The notes beneath the pieces are model-generated. The model saw only the letters and a program-made list of their open reading frames with translations, made no database searches and was not told the origin of the DNA. Positions 33,418 through 43,333 of a DNA stretch of 64,000 bases are shown here, piece after piece. Both the position numbers and the translations under genes were made by a program. The stretch covers positions 1 through 64,000 of the forward strand of contig CAMCPZ010000001.1 in assembly GCA_945876865.1 (NCBI GenBank). Reading direction: 5' to 3'. This stretch comes from Bifidobacterium breve. GTDB taxonomy: Bacteria; Actinomycetota; Actinomycetes; Nanopelagicales; Nanopelagicaceae. Each line of letters starts with the position of its first letter. The stretch's first letter is position 1.

Positions 33418-34568
33418 TGAGCGCTACTTCAGTTTTCGATAATTTAATTGATCAAGAACATGTTATTTCAATCTTACAAGAAGCAGTTTCAGCTGCATCT
33501 GATTCAACAAATCAATCGCAAGAGATGACTCACGCCTGGCTTTTTACTGGTCCACCCGGATCTGGTCGAAGCAATGCCGCACTGGCATTTGCTGCTGCAT
33601 TGGTCTGTAGAAATGGTGGTTGCAATGATTGCACTGATTGCAAAACCGCCACAACCGGAAGCCACGCAGATGTTGAATTAATAAAAACTGAAGGACTTTC
33701 TATCAAGATAGATGAGGTCCGCGATTTAATTACCCGAGCCTCTTGGAGTCCTGCAGTTGGTAATTATCGTGTTGTGGTTATAGAAGATGCGGATCGACTT
33801 ACCGAATCTGCAGCTAATGCACTACTAAAGGCGATTGAAGAGCCAGGCCTTAGAACTGTTTGGTTGCTCTGTGCACCAAGTTCTACAGATGTTCTGCCAA
33901 CGATCAGATCTAGAACGCGAAGCTTAGTTCTGCGCACTCCTTCAATCGCGGCGGTCGCAAAGTTATTGGAGAAAGAGAAGTTTTCACCTGCAATGGCAGA
34001 TTTTGCAGCACGAGTCTCACAAGGACATATCGGCCGAGCTCGACATTTAGCGAAGAGTGAAGAGGCAAGAACACGTAGACAAGCAATCCTCAAAATTTCA
34101 TTAATGATTACAGATATTGCATCTGCATTTAAAGCAGCGCAAGTATTAGTAGAAGCAGCAAAGGCGGAGGCGGAAGAAGAGGCTGAAAGACGCGACGATG
34201 TTGAAATTTCAGCACTAAAAGAAGCTTGGGGACAACAAGGTTCAAAGCTAACGCAAGGTGGATCTAAAGCAGTTAAAGAGTTAGAGAAAGAACAGAAATC
34301 TCGGACAACGAGAATGGTTCGGGATTATTTAGACCGCGCACTCCTTGATATCGCAACGCTCTACCGGGACATACTTTTAATTCAATCTAATTCACCAGAC
34401 TCAATCATAAATACTGATTTGATTTCTGAAATGACAAAAATAGCCGAATCAACCGAGGCTGAAGTGACCCTGGCAAAATTAGAGGCGATTATGAGTGCGA
34501 GAACAAATCTCTCACACAATGCTGCTCCACTACTAACCATCGAAGCGCTGATGGTTCTGCTTAAATAA
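33417..34568 (+). CDS. holB: DNA polymerase III subunit delta'
   Basis: HAWLFTGPPGSGRSNAALAFAAAL; CNDCTDC; NALLKAIEEP; adjacent to tmk. Confidence 0.93.
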   Translation: MSATSVFDNLIDQEHVISILQEAVSAASDSTNQSQEMTHAWLFTGPPGSGRSNAALAFAAALVCRNGGCNDCTDCKTATTGSHADVELIKTEGLSIKIDEVRDLITRASWSPAVGNYRVVVIEDADRLTESAANALLKAIEEPGLRTVWLLCAPSSTDVLPTIRSRTRSLVLRTPSIAAVAKLLEKEKFSPAMADFAARVSQGHIGRARHLAKSEEARTRRQAILKISLMITDIASAFKAAQVLVEAAKAEAEEEAERRDDVEISALKEAWGQQGSKLTQGGSKAVKELEKEQKSRTTRMVRDYLDRALLDIATLYRDILLIQSNSPDSIINTDLISEMTKIAESTEAEVTLAKLEAIMSARTNLSHNAAPLLTIEALMVLLK

Positions 34569-36043
34569 TGTCAATAAAATATAGACCAATATTTCTAGCT
34601 TTAGGAATAGTTTTTGTATTTGGTGTTGTAATTCAGTTAACTAATAATGATTCAAAAGTTTGGACTATCAAAGATTACAAATCTCAAGAATTAAATTGGC
34701 GAGATTGTTACGACGGTTTTGAATGTTCATCATTTAAAGTCCCAGTCGATTATGAAAAAATTGATAACCAGAGTTTCACTCTTAGAGCTCTGCGCCATAG
34801 CGCTTTAGATCAAGAGAATAAGCTAGGTTCCATATTGGTAAACCCTGGAGGCCCAGGTGGTTCTGCCATTCTTTATGCCTACAACGCCGAATCCATCCTG
34901 TCTAACAAGATTAATCAGAGATATGACATCGTTGGTTTTGACCCAAGAGGCATAAATGAATCGGATGAAATTCGCTGCCTATCTGATACTGAAGAAGATG
35001 CATTTTTAAGCGCAGATGCCAGTGATGGCAGGGCAGCCAGCATCGCGGCCTTATCCGCAATTTCTAAAGACTTTGCTGAAAAGTGCGCAAAAGCAGCAGG
35101 CTCAAAACTTGGACACTACAGCACGCTAGAGGCAGCAAAAGATATGGAAATTCTTCGAATCTTATTAAATGAGAAGAAGTTAAATTTTCTAGGAAAAAGT
35201 TATGGAACATATTTAGGAACTTTGTATGCTGCACTTTACCCAGAATCAGTTGGGAGAATGGTTTTAGATGGTGCGGTATCGCCAAATGTTTCAATGCGCG
35301 AACAACAACTTGCGCAAGCCGTTGCATTTGATAAAGCCCTAAATAATTTCTTAGCAACCCAGAAAAGATTCAAGCTTGCAGATATAAAGAGATTATTATT
35401 AGAAGCTGAGACTAATCCGGTAAAAGGCGCTGATGGAAGATTAGCTAGCGAATCCATAGCAATCACCGCTATCGCAACGACTTTATATGATTCAGGAGAT
35501 GGTTGGCGAAACTTAAATAAGATGTTGGTTCAAGCAATTGTAAAACAGAATCCAACCGAAATGTTTAAACAGGCAGATGCTTATAACAACCGAGATTCGT
35601 CAGGAAATTACTACAGCAATCAGACAGATGTTTCGATTATTATCAATTGTTTAGATTGGGAAGAACCAAGGACTATTGAAGAAATGGCTTCCGATCGTGG
35701 CGAATTTATAAAAGCTGCTCCGATTTTCGGACCATATTTATATTTAGCTACACTGCCATGCAAATACTGGAAGAGCGAGCCCCAACTTCCACCAGTGCCT
35801 TTAAAAAATATTGATACAACACCGGTTTTAGTAATCGGTGTTACAAATGATCCAGCGACTCCTTACGAGTGGGCGCAGGACTTGGCGAAAGTATTCACCA
35901 ATGGAAAATTATTGACCTTAAATGGCGATGGCCATACCGGCCACAATCAAGGGAATATTTGTATCGACTTGGTGGTGGATTCCTACTTTTTAACGGGGAA
36001 AATTGGTTCAAAACCCCTAATTTGTGCCAAAAGTGGTACTTAG
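34568..36043 (+). CDS. Alpha/beta hydrolase, tripeptidyl aminopeptidase (TAP)-like, N-terminal membrane anchor/signal
   Basis: LVNPGGPGGSAILYAY; FLGKSYGTYLGTLYAALYPESVGRMVLDG nucleophile elbow; NGDGHTGH. Confidence 0.9.
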   Translation: MSIKYRPIFLALGIVFVFGVVIQLTNNDSKVWTIKDYKSQELNWRDCYDGFECSSFKVPVDYEKIDNQSFTLRALRHSALDQENKLGSILVNPGGPGGSAILYAYNAESILSNKINQRYDIVGFDPRGINESDEIRCLSDTEEDAFLSADASDGRAASIAALSAISKDFAEKCAKAAGSKLGHYSTLEAAKDMEILRILLNEKKLNFLGKSYGTYLGTLYAALYPESVGRMVLDGAVSPNVSMREQQLAQAVAFDKALNNFLATQKRFKLADIKRLLLEAETNPVKGADGRLASESIAITAIATTLYDSGDGWRNLNKMLVQAIVKQNPTEMFKQADAYNNRDSSGNYYSNQTDVSIIINCLDWEEPRTIEEMASDRGEFIKAAPIFGPYLYLATLPCKYWKSEPQLPPVPLKNIDTTPVLVIGVTNDPATPYEWAQDLAKVFTNGKLLTLNGDGHTGHNQGNICIDLVVDSYFLTGKIGSKPLICAKSGT

Positions 36044-36072
36044 CATCATTTGTTATACGGCATTATTTCCCC

Positions 36073-36720
36073 ATGCGCCTAGACCATGTCTCATATGTAA
36101 CATCACATGACCAACTTGCAGATACTGTGCAACGTCTTGGTTCTCGCTTAGGAAGTACTTTTGTTGACGGCGGAGTTCACCCAAGGTTTGGGACTCGTAA
36201 CTTCACACTTCCATTACAAAATGGTCATTACATCGAAGTTGTTTGCCCGCTGGATCATCCAGCTGCAGATTCATCACCATTCGGTAAAGCGGTTTCAAAG
36301 CGCGCTGCTGAAGGCGGAGGTTGGTTAACTTGGGTATTAGCTAGCGATGACATTTCACCTATCGAAGCTCGACTTGGTCGTCCTGCAGTTGATGGACATC
36401 GCAAGAAGCCTGATGGCAATGATTTATCTTGGAAGCAAATCGGAATCCTTGAACTCTTAAATGACAAGCAACTTCCATTCTTTATTCAATGGTTAACACT
36501 TTCACATCCTTCGACAGATGGAAAAGCTATTTCAAAAATCGTCAAAGTTGAAATTGCTGGGGATAAAAAAACTATCTCAGAGTGGATTGGTTCAGATTTA
36601 GAGAAGGCAATCGGAAGCGATATTGAAGTTATTTGGCTCAATCCATCTGAAAATGATGGAGATTCAGGAATTGTTGCAGTTCATCTCGCAACACCATCTG
36701 GAGTTATTAGACTAGATTAA
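36073..36720 (+). CDS. VOC/glyoxalase-like domain protein
   Basis: MRLDHVSYVTSHDQLADTVQRLGSRLGS...GTRNFTLPLQNGHYIEVVCPLDHP; start refined (track start 35869 lies inside the previous CDS). Confidence 0.82.
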   Translation: MRLDHVSYVTSHDQLADTVQRLGSRLGSTFVDGGVHPRFGTRNFTLPLQNGHYIEVVCPLDHPAADSSPFGKAVSKRAAEGGGWLTWVLASDDISPIEARLGRPAVDGHRKKPDGNDLSWKQIGILELLNDKQLPFFIQWLTLSHPSTDGKAISKIVKVEIAGDKKTISEWIGSDLEKAIGSDIEVIWLNPSENDGDSGIVAVHLATPSGVIRLD

Positions 36721-36730
36721 GAGGCTGCAA

Positions 36731-37861
36731 GTGAGACTTAAAATTGCGGTCCTGATTGCAAAGTTTGCTGCCTTATTTTCTAAAAGAATTCTGCGCAGGT
36801 CTGGGGAAACTATTTCTGGCCGCGTTCTATTGGCTCTATACCCAAGAGCCATTGCGGAGCTTTCTAAGAACAAGAAGATAATCTGCATTTCTGGAACAAA
36901 TGGAAAAACATCAACCACCAAAGCCCTGGTTTCGATTATTTCTAGTATTTCTAAGCTCGGAACTGTTGCTACAAGCCCATCTGGTTCAAATCTTGAACGT
37001 GGAGCAGCCGCAGCACTTATGCAAAAATCAGATTTTGCCGTGCTAGAAGTAGATGAGCTGCACCTATCTCGAGTTATCGAAGAGGCAAAACCAAAGGTAG
37101 TTCTGTTACTTAACTTAACCAGGGACCAACTTCATCGGATGCACGAAGTTAAAAGGGTTGCAGATAGATGGGCGAGGAGCGCAAATGCGGCGCCCGGAAC
37201 TCTTTTTGTAGGCGATGTCGATGATCCATTTGTAGCAGTGGCGCTAAATAGCGCTGCGCAGTCAAAGAAAATTTCTTTTGGTGGGCGCAGGCATCAAGAC
37301 GGTGCGGTCTGCCCATCATGTGGAAAATATCTAAAGTGGGTTCGGAACAACTATAAATGCCCATGTGGCCTAACAAACTCTAATCCAGATGAAATTTTTG
37401 AAGCTGGCAGTGCGGCATTTAGAAATGCGACTATGGCCAATGTAGTCGGAAAATATCTTGGTGCAAAGCCAATTGCTGTCGATGAGAAATCCTTAGAACG
37501 TAGCGTGGATCAAATACATAAAGGCGTTAAAGCAAATATTAGGTTGACTAAAAATCCAGCATCATGGACTGAAGCGCTTAAATCTGTAACTGGCGATAAT
37601 GCAGTTTTAATTGTCAATGCTCGCGAAGTTGATGGAATCGACACTTCTTGGCTCTGGGATATTTCATTTAGTGGTTTATCAGGGAAGCGAGTCGTAGTTT
37701 GCGGCGAACGTGCGCTTGATATCGCCTATAGATTACATGTTGAAGGTATCGAGGCAGAGATAACTTCAAGTTTTAAGGATGCGATAAGTAAATTTGAATC
37801 TGGTGCAAGTGTCCAAGTTCTTGCGGCCTACACCGCCTTTCACGAGTTGGTGAACTCATGA
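36731..37861 (+). CDS. murT: Lipid II isoglutaminyl synthase subunit MurT (Mur ligase-like)
   Basis: ICISGTNGKTSTTKALVSI; CPSCGKYLKWVRNNYKCPCG Zn ribbon; followed by gatD. Confidence 0.93.
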   Translation: MRLKIAVLIAKFAALFSKRILRRSGETISGRVLLALYPRAIAELSKNKKIICISGTNGKTSTTKALVSIISSISKLGTVATSPSGSNLERGAAAALMQKSDFAVLEVDELHLSRVIEEAKPKVVLLLNLTRDQLHRMHEVKRVADRWARSANAAPGTLFVGDVDDPFVAVALNSAAQSKKISFGGRRHQDGAVCPSCGKYLKWVRNNYKCPCGLTNSNPDEIFEAGSAAFRNATMANVVGKYLGAKPIAVDEKSLERSVDQIHKGVKANIRLTKNPASWTEALKSVTGDNAVLIVNAREVDGIDTSWLWDISFSGLSGKRVVVCGERALDIAYRLHVEGIEAEITSSFKDAISKFESGASVQVLAAYTAFHELVNS

Positions 37862-38559
37862 GCCAGATAAAAATCGTCAGAATTCATAATGAGTTACTTG
37901 GAACTTATGGCGATCAAGGCAATGCCGAAGTTCTAGCTTTCCGGGCAAAGTTCCATGGAATTACTGCGAATGTTGTTGATGTCACCTATAACGATGACCT
38001 TCCAACCAATGGCGACATTTATCTATTAGGTGGCGCCGAAGATGCAGCGCAGTTGTTAAGTCTTGAAGCACTTCAGCGTGGAGATAATTTAAATATTTTG
38101 CATCTGGCTATCGAACGTGGCGCTGTAATTCTTGCAGTCTGTGCTGGCTTCCAAATCATTGGAAATAGATTCGTAGCGAATGGGCAGGAAGTTGATGGTC
38201 TAGGGCTATTAGATGTAATAAGTGTTCCTGGTGATAAACGTCTTGTTGGTGATATCAAAACAACTTCAAGCATTCTGGGTTTTGAATTAACTGGATTTGA
38301 AAATCATATGGGGCGCACAATATTGGGACCAACGGCGCAAGCTTTTGGAAAAGTGATTACCGGGCACGGCAATGGCGATAGCAAATATGATGGCGCGGTA
38401 AACGGAAATATCTTCGGCACATACATGCATGGCCCAATACTTGCTCGTAATCCTGAATTTGCAGATTTACTTTTGACGCGTGCAACAGGCCGCAAATACG
38501 CACAAATTACTGATCCACTAGCTTTGAAATATGCAACGTGGCGTCGCAAGGTAATTTAG
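37858..38559 (+). CDS. gatD: Lipid II isoglutaminyl synthase glutamine amidotransferase subunit GatD
   Basis: AVILAVCAGFQIIGNRF nucleophile Cys; GTYMHGPILARNPEFAD. Confidence 0.93.
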   Translation: MSQIKIVRIHNELLGTYGDQGNAEVLAFRAKFHGITANVVDVTYNDDLPTNGDIYLLGGAEDAAQLLSLEALQRGDNLNILHLAIERGAVILAVCAGFQIIGNRFVANGQEVDGLGLLDVISVPGDKRLVGDIKTTSSILGFELTGFENHMGRTILGPTAQAFGKVITGHGNGDSKYDGAVNGNIFGTYMHGPILARNPEFADLLLTRATGRKYAQITDPLALKYATWRRKVI

Positions 38560-38689
38560 TAGGTTACAATTAGCCAGTTGTTGCAACCGCAGCACTCCTC
38601 ATAGAACCCTCTGATAAGAATCAAGGTTCACTTGCGAGTCTTAATCTTTGGCACCACGAGACACGCTTGATGTCTCGATTGGTATTTTT

Positions 38690-40444
38690 ATGTCATTTAA
38701 AGATTTAGGTATTGCTCCTGCGCTCGTAGAAGCCCTGGATGCACAAGGAATCACTTCACCATTTCCAATTCAAAGCGCAACACTTCCTGATGCAATTAAA
38801 GGTCGCGATGTTCTAGGTCGCGGGCAGACTGGCTCTGGAAAAACTCTAGCTTTTGGTCTTGCAATGCTTACTCGCCTTGAAGGCCGCACAGCAAAGCCAC
38901 ATCGCCCACTTGGTTTGATACTTTCACCAACTCGCGAACTCGCAGTTCAAATCTCAGATGTTGTCGGACCACTTTCTCGCAAAGTCGGGTTAAGCACCCA
39001 AGTTGTTGCAGGCGGCCTTTCATATGTTGGCCAAATTAAAGCGCTACGTTCTGGCGTAACAATTCTTGTTGCAACCCCAGGGCGATTGATTGATTTAATT
39101 GAGAAGAAACATGTAGTCCTAGATGATGTTGCAATCACAGTTTTAGATGAAGCCGATCAAATGGCTGATATGGGCTTCTTGCCAGTTGTAAAAGATATTT
39201 TAGGTCAGACCAAAGATGATGGACAGAGACTTCTCTTCTCAGCAACACTTGATCGCGATGTTGATTCACTCGTAAAGCGTTTCCTAAAAGATCCAATCAC
39301 ACATTCACTTGAGAATGAGAAATCACGTGCGGCAGACATGTTGCACCACGTTTTGATTATGGATCAAGGCCATAAGGATTTAGTAGCAACACAGATTGCC
39401 GCGCGCGAAGGTCGCACAATTTTCTTCGTTCGGACAAAGCATGGCGCAGATAAACTTGCCGAAAAGATGCTTCGCTCCGGAGTTCCAGTTGGTGTATTGC
39501 ATGGCGGAAAGTCCCAAGGTCAACGCACTCGAGTATTAGCTGCCTTCAAAGATGGTCGCGCATCTGCACTTGTAGCAACAGATGTAGCTGCTCGCGGAAT
39601 TCACGTCGATGATGTCTCACTAGTTGTTCATGTTGATGCTCCGGCAGATCACAAGGATTATCTACACCGCGCAGGTAGAACAGCTCGTGCTGGTGCAACT
39701 GGAGTAGTTGTAACTCTTGCGACTCATAAGCAGAAACGTGGCATCTTCGGAATCACAAACCAAGCCAAAGTTAAATTAAATGAAGTTTATGTTCGTCCTT
39801 CTGATCCAGAATTAATTCGCGTTACAGGAGCACAAGAACCATCAGGTATTCCGGTAATTGTTGAAGCGGAAAAACCAGGGCGCAACGATCGTGGAAGTCG
39901 TGACCGAGGTGATCGTGGTGGATTCCGTCGCGGACACTCTGGTAATTTTAAAAAGCGTAGCGAAGGTGGCGGACGCGTTGGAGATAGCGAGAGAGAAAAA
40001 CCTGTTCGCTCATTCCGTGGCGCAACACCAGAGAAGCCAAAGTATGAAGATCGTCCAGCGCGCACAGATCGTCCGGCTCGTGCAGAACGCTCATTTAGGG
40101 CTGATCGCCATCCAAAAGCTGAACGTTTTGAAAAATCAGATCGTCCAGCAAAGGCAGATCGCTTTAATTCTCCAAAACCATCTAAGTTTGATAAGTCAGA
40201 TCGTCCAGTGAAGAAGAGTTATAAATCTGATTCCAGACCTGTGACTTCAACTTGGCGGGCAGATTCAGAGCAGATCGAGCGAACAGAAAAGCGCGAAGAT
40301 AAACGTCCTGCCTTTAAAAAGGCTTCAGGTCCAAAGAAGTTTGCAAAGAAGGCGCCTGCTAAACGCGCACCGCTTCCTAAAGGAACTTTCAAAAAAGCTG
40401 GGCCAAAGAAAAATGTGGGCAAGTCAAAACCAAGAGTTAAGTGA
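38690..40444 (+). CDS. DEAD/DEAH-box RNA helicase with Arg/Asp-rich disordered C-terminal tail
   Basis: GRGQTGSGKTLAFGLAML, VLDEADQMADMG, FSATLD, HRAGRTARAG; start refined from track 38648. Confidence 0.94.
   Translation: MSFKDLGIAPALVEALDAQGITSPFPIQSATLPDAIKGRDVLGRGQTGSGKTLAFGLAMLTRLEGRTAKPHRPLGLILSPTRELAVQISDVVGPLSRKVGLSTQVVAGGLSYVGQIKALRSGVTILVATPGRLIDLIEKKHVVLDDVAITVLDEADQMADMGFLPVVKDILGQTKDDGQRLLFSATLDRDVDSLVKRFLKDPITHSLENEKSRAADMLHHVLIMDQGHKDLVATQIAAREGRTIFFVRTKHGADKLAEKMLRSGVPVGVLHGGKSQGQRTRVLAAFKDGRASALVATDVAARGIHVDDVSLVVHVDAPADHKDYLHRAGRTARAGATGVVVTLATHKQKRGIFGITNQAKVKLNEVYVRPSDPELIRVTGAQEPSGIPVIVEAEKPGRNDRGSRDRGDRGGFRRGHSGNFKKRSEGGGRVGDSEREKPVRSFRGATPEKPKYEDRPARTDRPARAERSFRADRHPKAERFEKSDRPAKADRFNSPKPSKFDKSDRPVKKSYKSDSRPVTSTWRADSEQIERTEKREDKRPAFKKASGPKKFAKKAPAKRAPLPKGTFKKAGPKKNVGKSKPRVK
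40045..40215 (+). repeat. Degenerate repeats encoding (S/T)DRPA(R/K)-type low-complexity tail
   Basis: DRPARTDRPARAERSFRADRHPKAERFEKSDRPAKADRF...KSDRPVKKS; recurrent 'agatcgtcc' at DNA level. Confidence 0.7.
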
Positions 40445-41363
40445 TTTTAACTTTTCTACCTTCGTAAAGCTTTGAAACGGCAATTGAAATAATTGTCATG
40501 ACTGTTCCAAAAATTAGGTAGCCATTTAGAGATCCAGCTTTTGTTGGTGCCAGCCAATCAATCAAAATGGCTCCAACAAGTTGGCCCGCGATGTTTAGAA
40601 TTGAAAAATTGAGAACTCCTAGATGCTTAATTATGTAGGCTGAAACGGCTACGAAAATTAAACCGGCAGCACCGCCCGTATAAACCCAGAAATTACTTGG
40701 CAGCGGTTCGATTGTTGCACCAAGAGCGAGATCTACCACAAGCGCTATTACAACCACGATAGTTCCACTTACGAAGTTCAACCATGCAGTAGCAAGCGGA
40801 CGCTTTCCCACAACATTTACTCGGCCATTCATGCCTTGCTGAAAAGATGCAAACACACCAACAATCAGCGCAAATGTAAGAGGCAGAAATCTAAACTCTG
40901 AGTTTGTTAAGTCTGGGAAGACTGCTATTGCTACTGCAATTAAAGTCGCGACTGCACCAAAGATTCTAGGCTTGGTAATTCTCTCTTTCCCACTCGGAGT
41001 CATTCCGACTTTATCTACCAAAAGCGAAGAGATGGTCTGACCAGCGACCACGGCGATAGTAAAGAGTGCGACACCAATTTGCGGAACAACAGCGCTTTGA
41101 GCCGCAACAAAGAAGCCACCGAGGACGCCACCCATGAGTTCCCAAGTAACAAGCTGCTTATTTTTAATTGCTTCGAACACTCCAAATAGCGCTTCGCGTT
41201 CCCGCTTAAATCCAAATACTAAAACTGAAACTATGGCTAATCCAGTTAAAAAAGAGACGAGAGCAGCAGCGAGACCATTATCAAGATCTACCGAAAGCTG
41301 GCCGTTAATCCGAGCCTGAATTGCTACAACAACACCAATTAGAACTGCAAAAATCGCAAACAT
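40437..41363 (-). CDS. DMT family transporter, DUF606/YdcZ-type (two tandem halves)
   Basis: Two internal repeats FAIFAVLIGVVVAIQARINGQLS and FALIVGVFASFQQGMNGRVNVVG; multiple TM helices. Confidence 0.85.
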   Translation of the reverse strand: MFAIFAVLIGVVVAIQARINGQLSVDLDNGLAAALVSFLTGLAIVSVLVFGFKREREALFGVFEAIKNKQLVTWELMGGVLGGFFVAAQSAVVPQIGVALFTIAVVAGQTISSLLVDKVGMTPSGKERITKPRIFGAVATLIAVAIAVFPDLTNSEFRFLPLTFALIVGVFASFQQGMNGRVNVVGKRPLATAWLNFVSGTIVVVIALVVDLALGATIEPLPSNFWVYTGGAAGLIFVAVSAYIIKHLGVLNFSILNIAGQLVGAILIDWLAPTKAGSLNGYLIFGTVMTIISIAVSKLYEGRKVKIT

Positions 41364-41379
41364 ATTGCCTCAGTTCTAC

Positions 41380-42513
41380 TTAGTTAACGCAAGGGATTCT
41401 GCTGCCATCAACGGCTTTACCGCTAGCCAATTGGGCATAATTTATTTTGGTTGGCTTTGGTTTTGGTGTCGCTGAAGCTTTTGGATCCTTAGGTTTTGGG
41501 TTAAAGAGATCCTTAACAATTTTACGAATTTTTATCTCATCAACCAGGTTCACACTCTGGTTGTTTCGCATCACATAACCTTCGATTGGAAGAGTATGGA
41601 ACTTAATATTTCCACTAGTTAGTGCAGTTGCCTGTGGCAGGAACCCAAGAACATCAAATCCAGAGTCAATAACGACATCTTTCTTGGCAACATCGAGCAG
41701 AGCAGATATTTTCCCAATGTCACCGAAGATTCCTTGAGTTCTAAATTTTGTTATTACGCCAGCGATAAAAGCTTGTTGGCGATGTGTACGATCTAAGTCA
41801 CCATTAGGAAGTCCATGGCGTTGGCGAACAAATCTAAGAGCATCTGCTCCAGAAATAGTTTGCAAACCAGCCGGGAATACTGCGCCAGAATACTTAGTGT
41901 CACTAACAGCCTTATTCAAACAGACTTGAATACCGCCGAGCGCATTAGCCAGATCGTAAAAACCAATCATGTTAACTTCAGCGAAGTGATCAATCGGAAC
42001 ATCTAAGAATTGCGAAACGGTGGCAATGGTTGCAATCCGTCCGGCATCACGAGAAAGACGTTCGCGGGTTGGTTGCTGGACACCTTCTTTATATAACTTG
42101 GAATCTTCAGCATATTTTGCATAGCTGTAAGCTTCCTTAATCTTTTTCATTCCATATCCTGGAACATTTACATAGTTGTCACGAGGAATCGAAACTGCAA
42201 CCGCTTTTTTGCCATCAGCAGGAATATGAATCAGAATTAAAGTATTGGTGTTATAGCCACCAATGGTTGCCGGGCCAGTGCGGAGCAACTTTGCAATCTC
42301 ACGCGGAATTGGATTGCCTTCATTGTCTCTGCGACTATCGAGACCAATCAGTAAAATATTTGTATCACCATTCTTTGATTGTGGCGCACCTTGAAGCGCC
42401 TTTGATCTTGGAATAGCGTTCGAAGCCGCTTTGCTAAAGAAATTAAGTGCACCTGAGGTGACAACAATTGATATAGATAGAGCCACTGCAATATTTCTGG
42501 CCCATTTACGCAT
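41380..42513 (-). CDS. LCP (LytR-CpsA-Psr) family cell-wall glycopolymer transferase
   Basis: NILLIGLDSRRDNEG, VSIPRDNYVNVPGYGMKKIKEAYSYA, ALRFVRQRHGLPNGDLDRTHRQQAFI. Confidence 0.93.
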   Translation of the reverse strand: MRKWARNIAVALSISIVVTSGALNFFSKAASNAIPRSKALQGAPQSKNGDTNILLIGLDSRRDNEGNPIPREIAKLLRTGPATIGGYNTNTLILIHIPADGKKAVAVSIPRDNYVNVPGYGMKKIKEAYSYAKYAEDSKLYKEGVQQPTRERLSRDAGRIATIATVSQFLDVPIDHFAEVNMIGFYDLANALGGIQVCLNKAVSDTKYSGAVFPAGLQTISGADALRFVRQRHGLPNGDLDRTHRQQAFIAGVITKFRTQGIFGDIGKISALLDVAKKDVVIDSGFDVLGFLPQATALTSGNIKFHTLPIEGYVMRNNQSVNLVDEIKIRKIVKDLFNPKPKDPKASATPKPKPTKINYAQLASGKAVDGSRIPCVN

Positions 42514-42579
42514 AACGAGTATCTTACCTAATAAGAATTTGATTAGCTGACGTTAAAGTAACCTTATGAAGGTACGTTT

Positions 42580-43329
42580 ATGAAGAATATCGGGGCACTC
42601 GCATTAGTTGGCTCCGGCGAATATCTCCCTGTCATGCAAGATCTAGAAAGCGCACTAATCAACTCTGGAATTTCTAACGGAAAACCCAATAGATTCCTAC
42701 AAATTCCAACCGCCGCTGGAGAAGAGAGCCGTGAACGACTCCGATTTTGGGAATCACGAGGCGCTGAACAAGCTCGTCGGATTGGAACAATCCAAGATTT
42801 CCTTCCAATATTTACCCGCGAAGATGCTTTTAACATCGAATACATCTCACGGATAAAAGATGCGGCTCTTATATATTTTTCAGGCGGCGATCCAGGATAT
42901 TTAGCTAATTCGCTACGGGGTACCCCACTCTGGGCAGAGATTGAAAAAAATTGGCTAGCAGGAGCATCGCTAGCTGGTTGTAGCGCTGGCGCAATGGCCA
43001 TGAGTTCAGATGTTCCTAATTTTTTTAGAATGAAAAATGAAGGAATTCCAGGATTCAACGTCATCCCACATATAAGACCAATTCCACATTACAACAAATT
43101 TTTTGGCTGGATTCCAGATAGTGCAGCAAAGATTGTAATGAAAGCCCCAGAAGGAACGCTGATTATTGGAATCGATGAAGATACAGCTTTAGTAACTGGA
43201 CTTAATCCTGGAACATCACTTGCTGAAAACACTTGGCAGGTTTATGGCGAAGCCAGTGTGCATATATTAAGTGGTGCTCCGTCGGCGAGATTTGGGAACG
43301 GAGAACTTGTAAGGCTGCAAGTATCATAA
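42580..43329 (+). CDS. Peptidase S51/cyanophycinase-like protein
   Basis: ALVGSGEYLP, IYFSGGDPGYLANSL, AGCSAGAMAMS Ser nucleophile motif. Confidence 0.82.
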   Translation: MKNIGALALVGSGEYLPVMQDLESALINSGISNGKPNRFLQIPTAAGEESRERLRFWESRGAEQARRIGTIQDFLPIFTREDAFNIEYISRIKDAALIYFSGGDPGYLANSLRGTPLWAEIEKNWLAGASLAGCSAGAMAMSSDVPNFFRMKNEGIPGFNVIPHIRPIPHYNKFFGWIPDSAAKIVMKAPEGTLIIGIDEDTALVTGLNPGTSLAENTWQVYGEASVHILSGAPSARFGNGELVRLQVS

Positions 43330-43333
43330 GCAA

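Noticed and set aside
35869-36072. Track start for the VOC protein at 35869
   Set aside because: It lies inside the preceding hydrolase gene in another frame; MRLDHVSYVTS at 36073 is the typical family start.
40045-40235. Repeated agatcgtcc units as a possible CRISPR or regulatory repeat
   Set aside because: In-frame coding repeats of the helicase tail with irregular spacing; explained by the protein low-complexity region.
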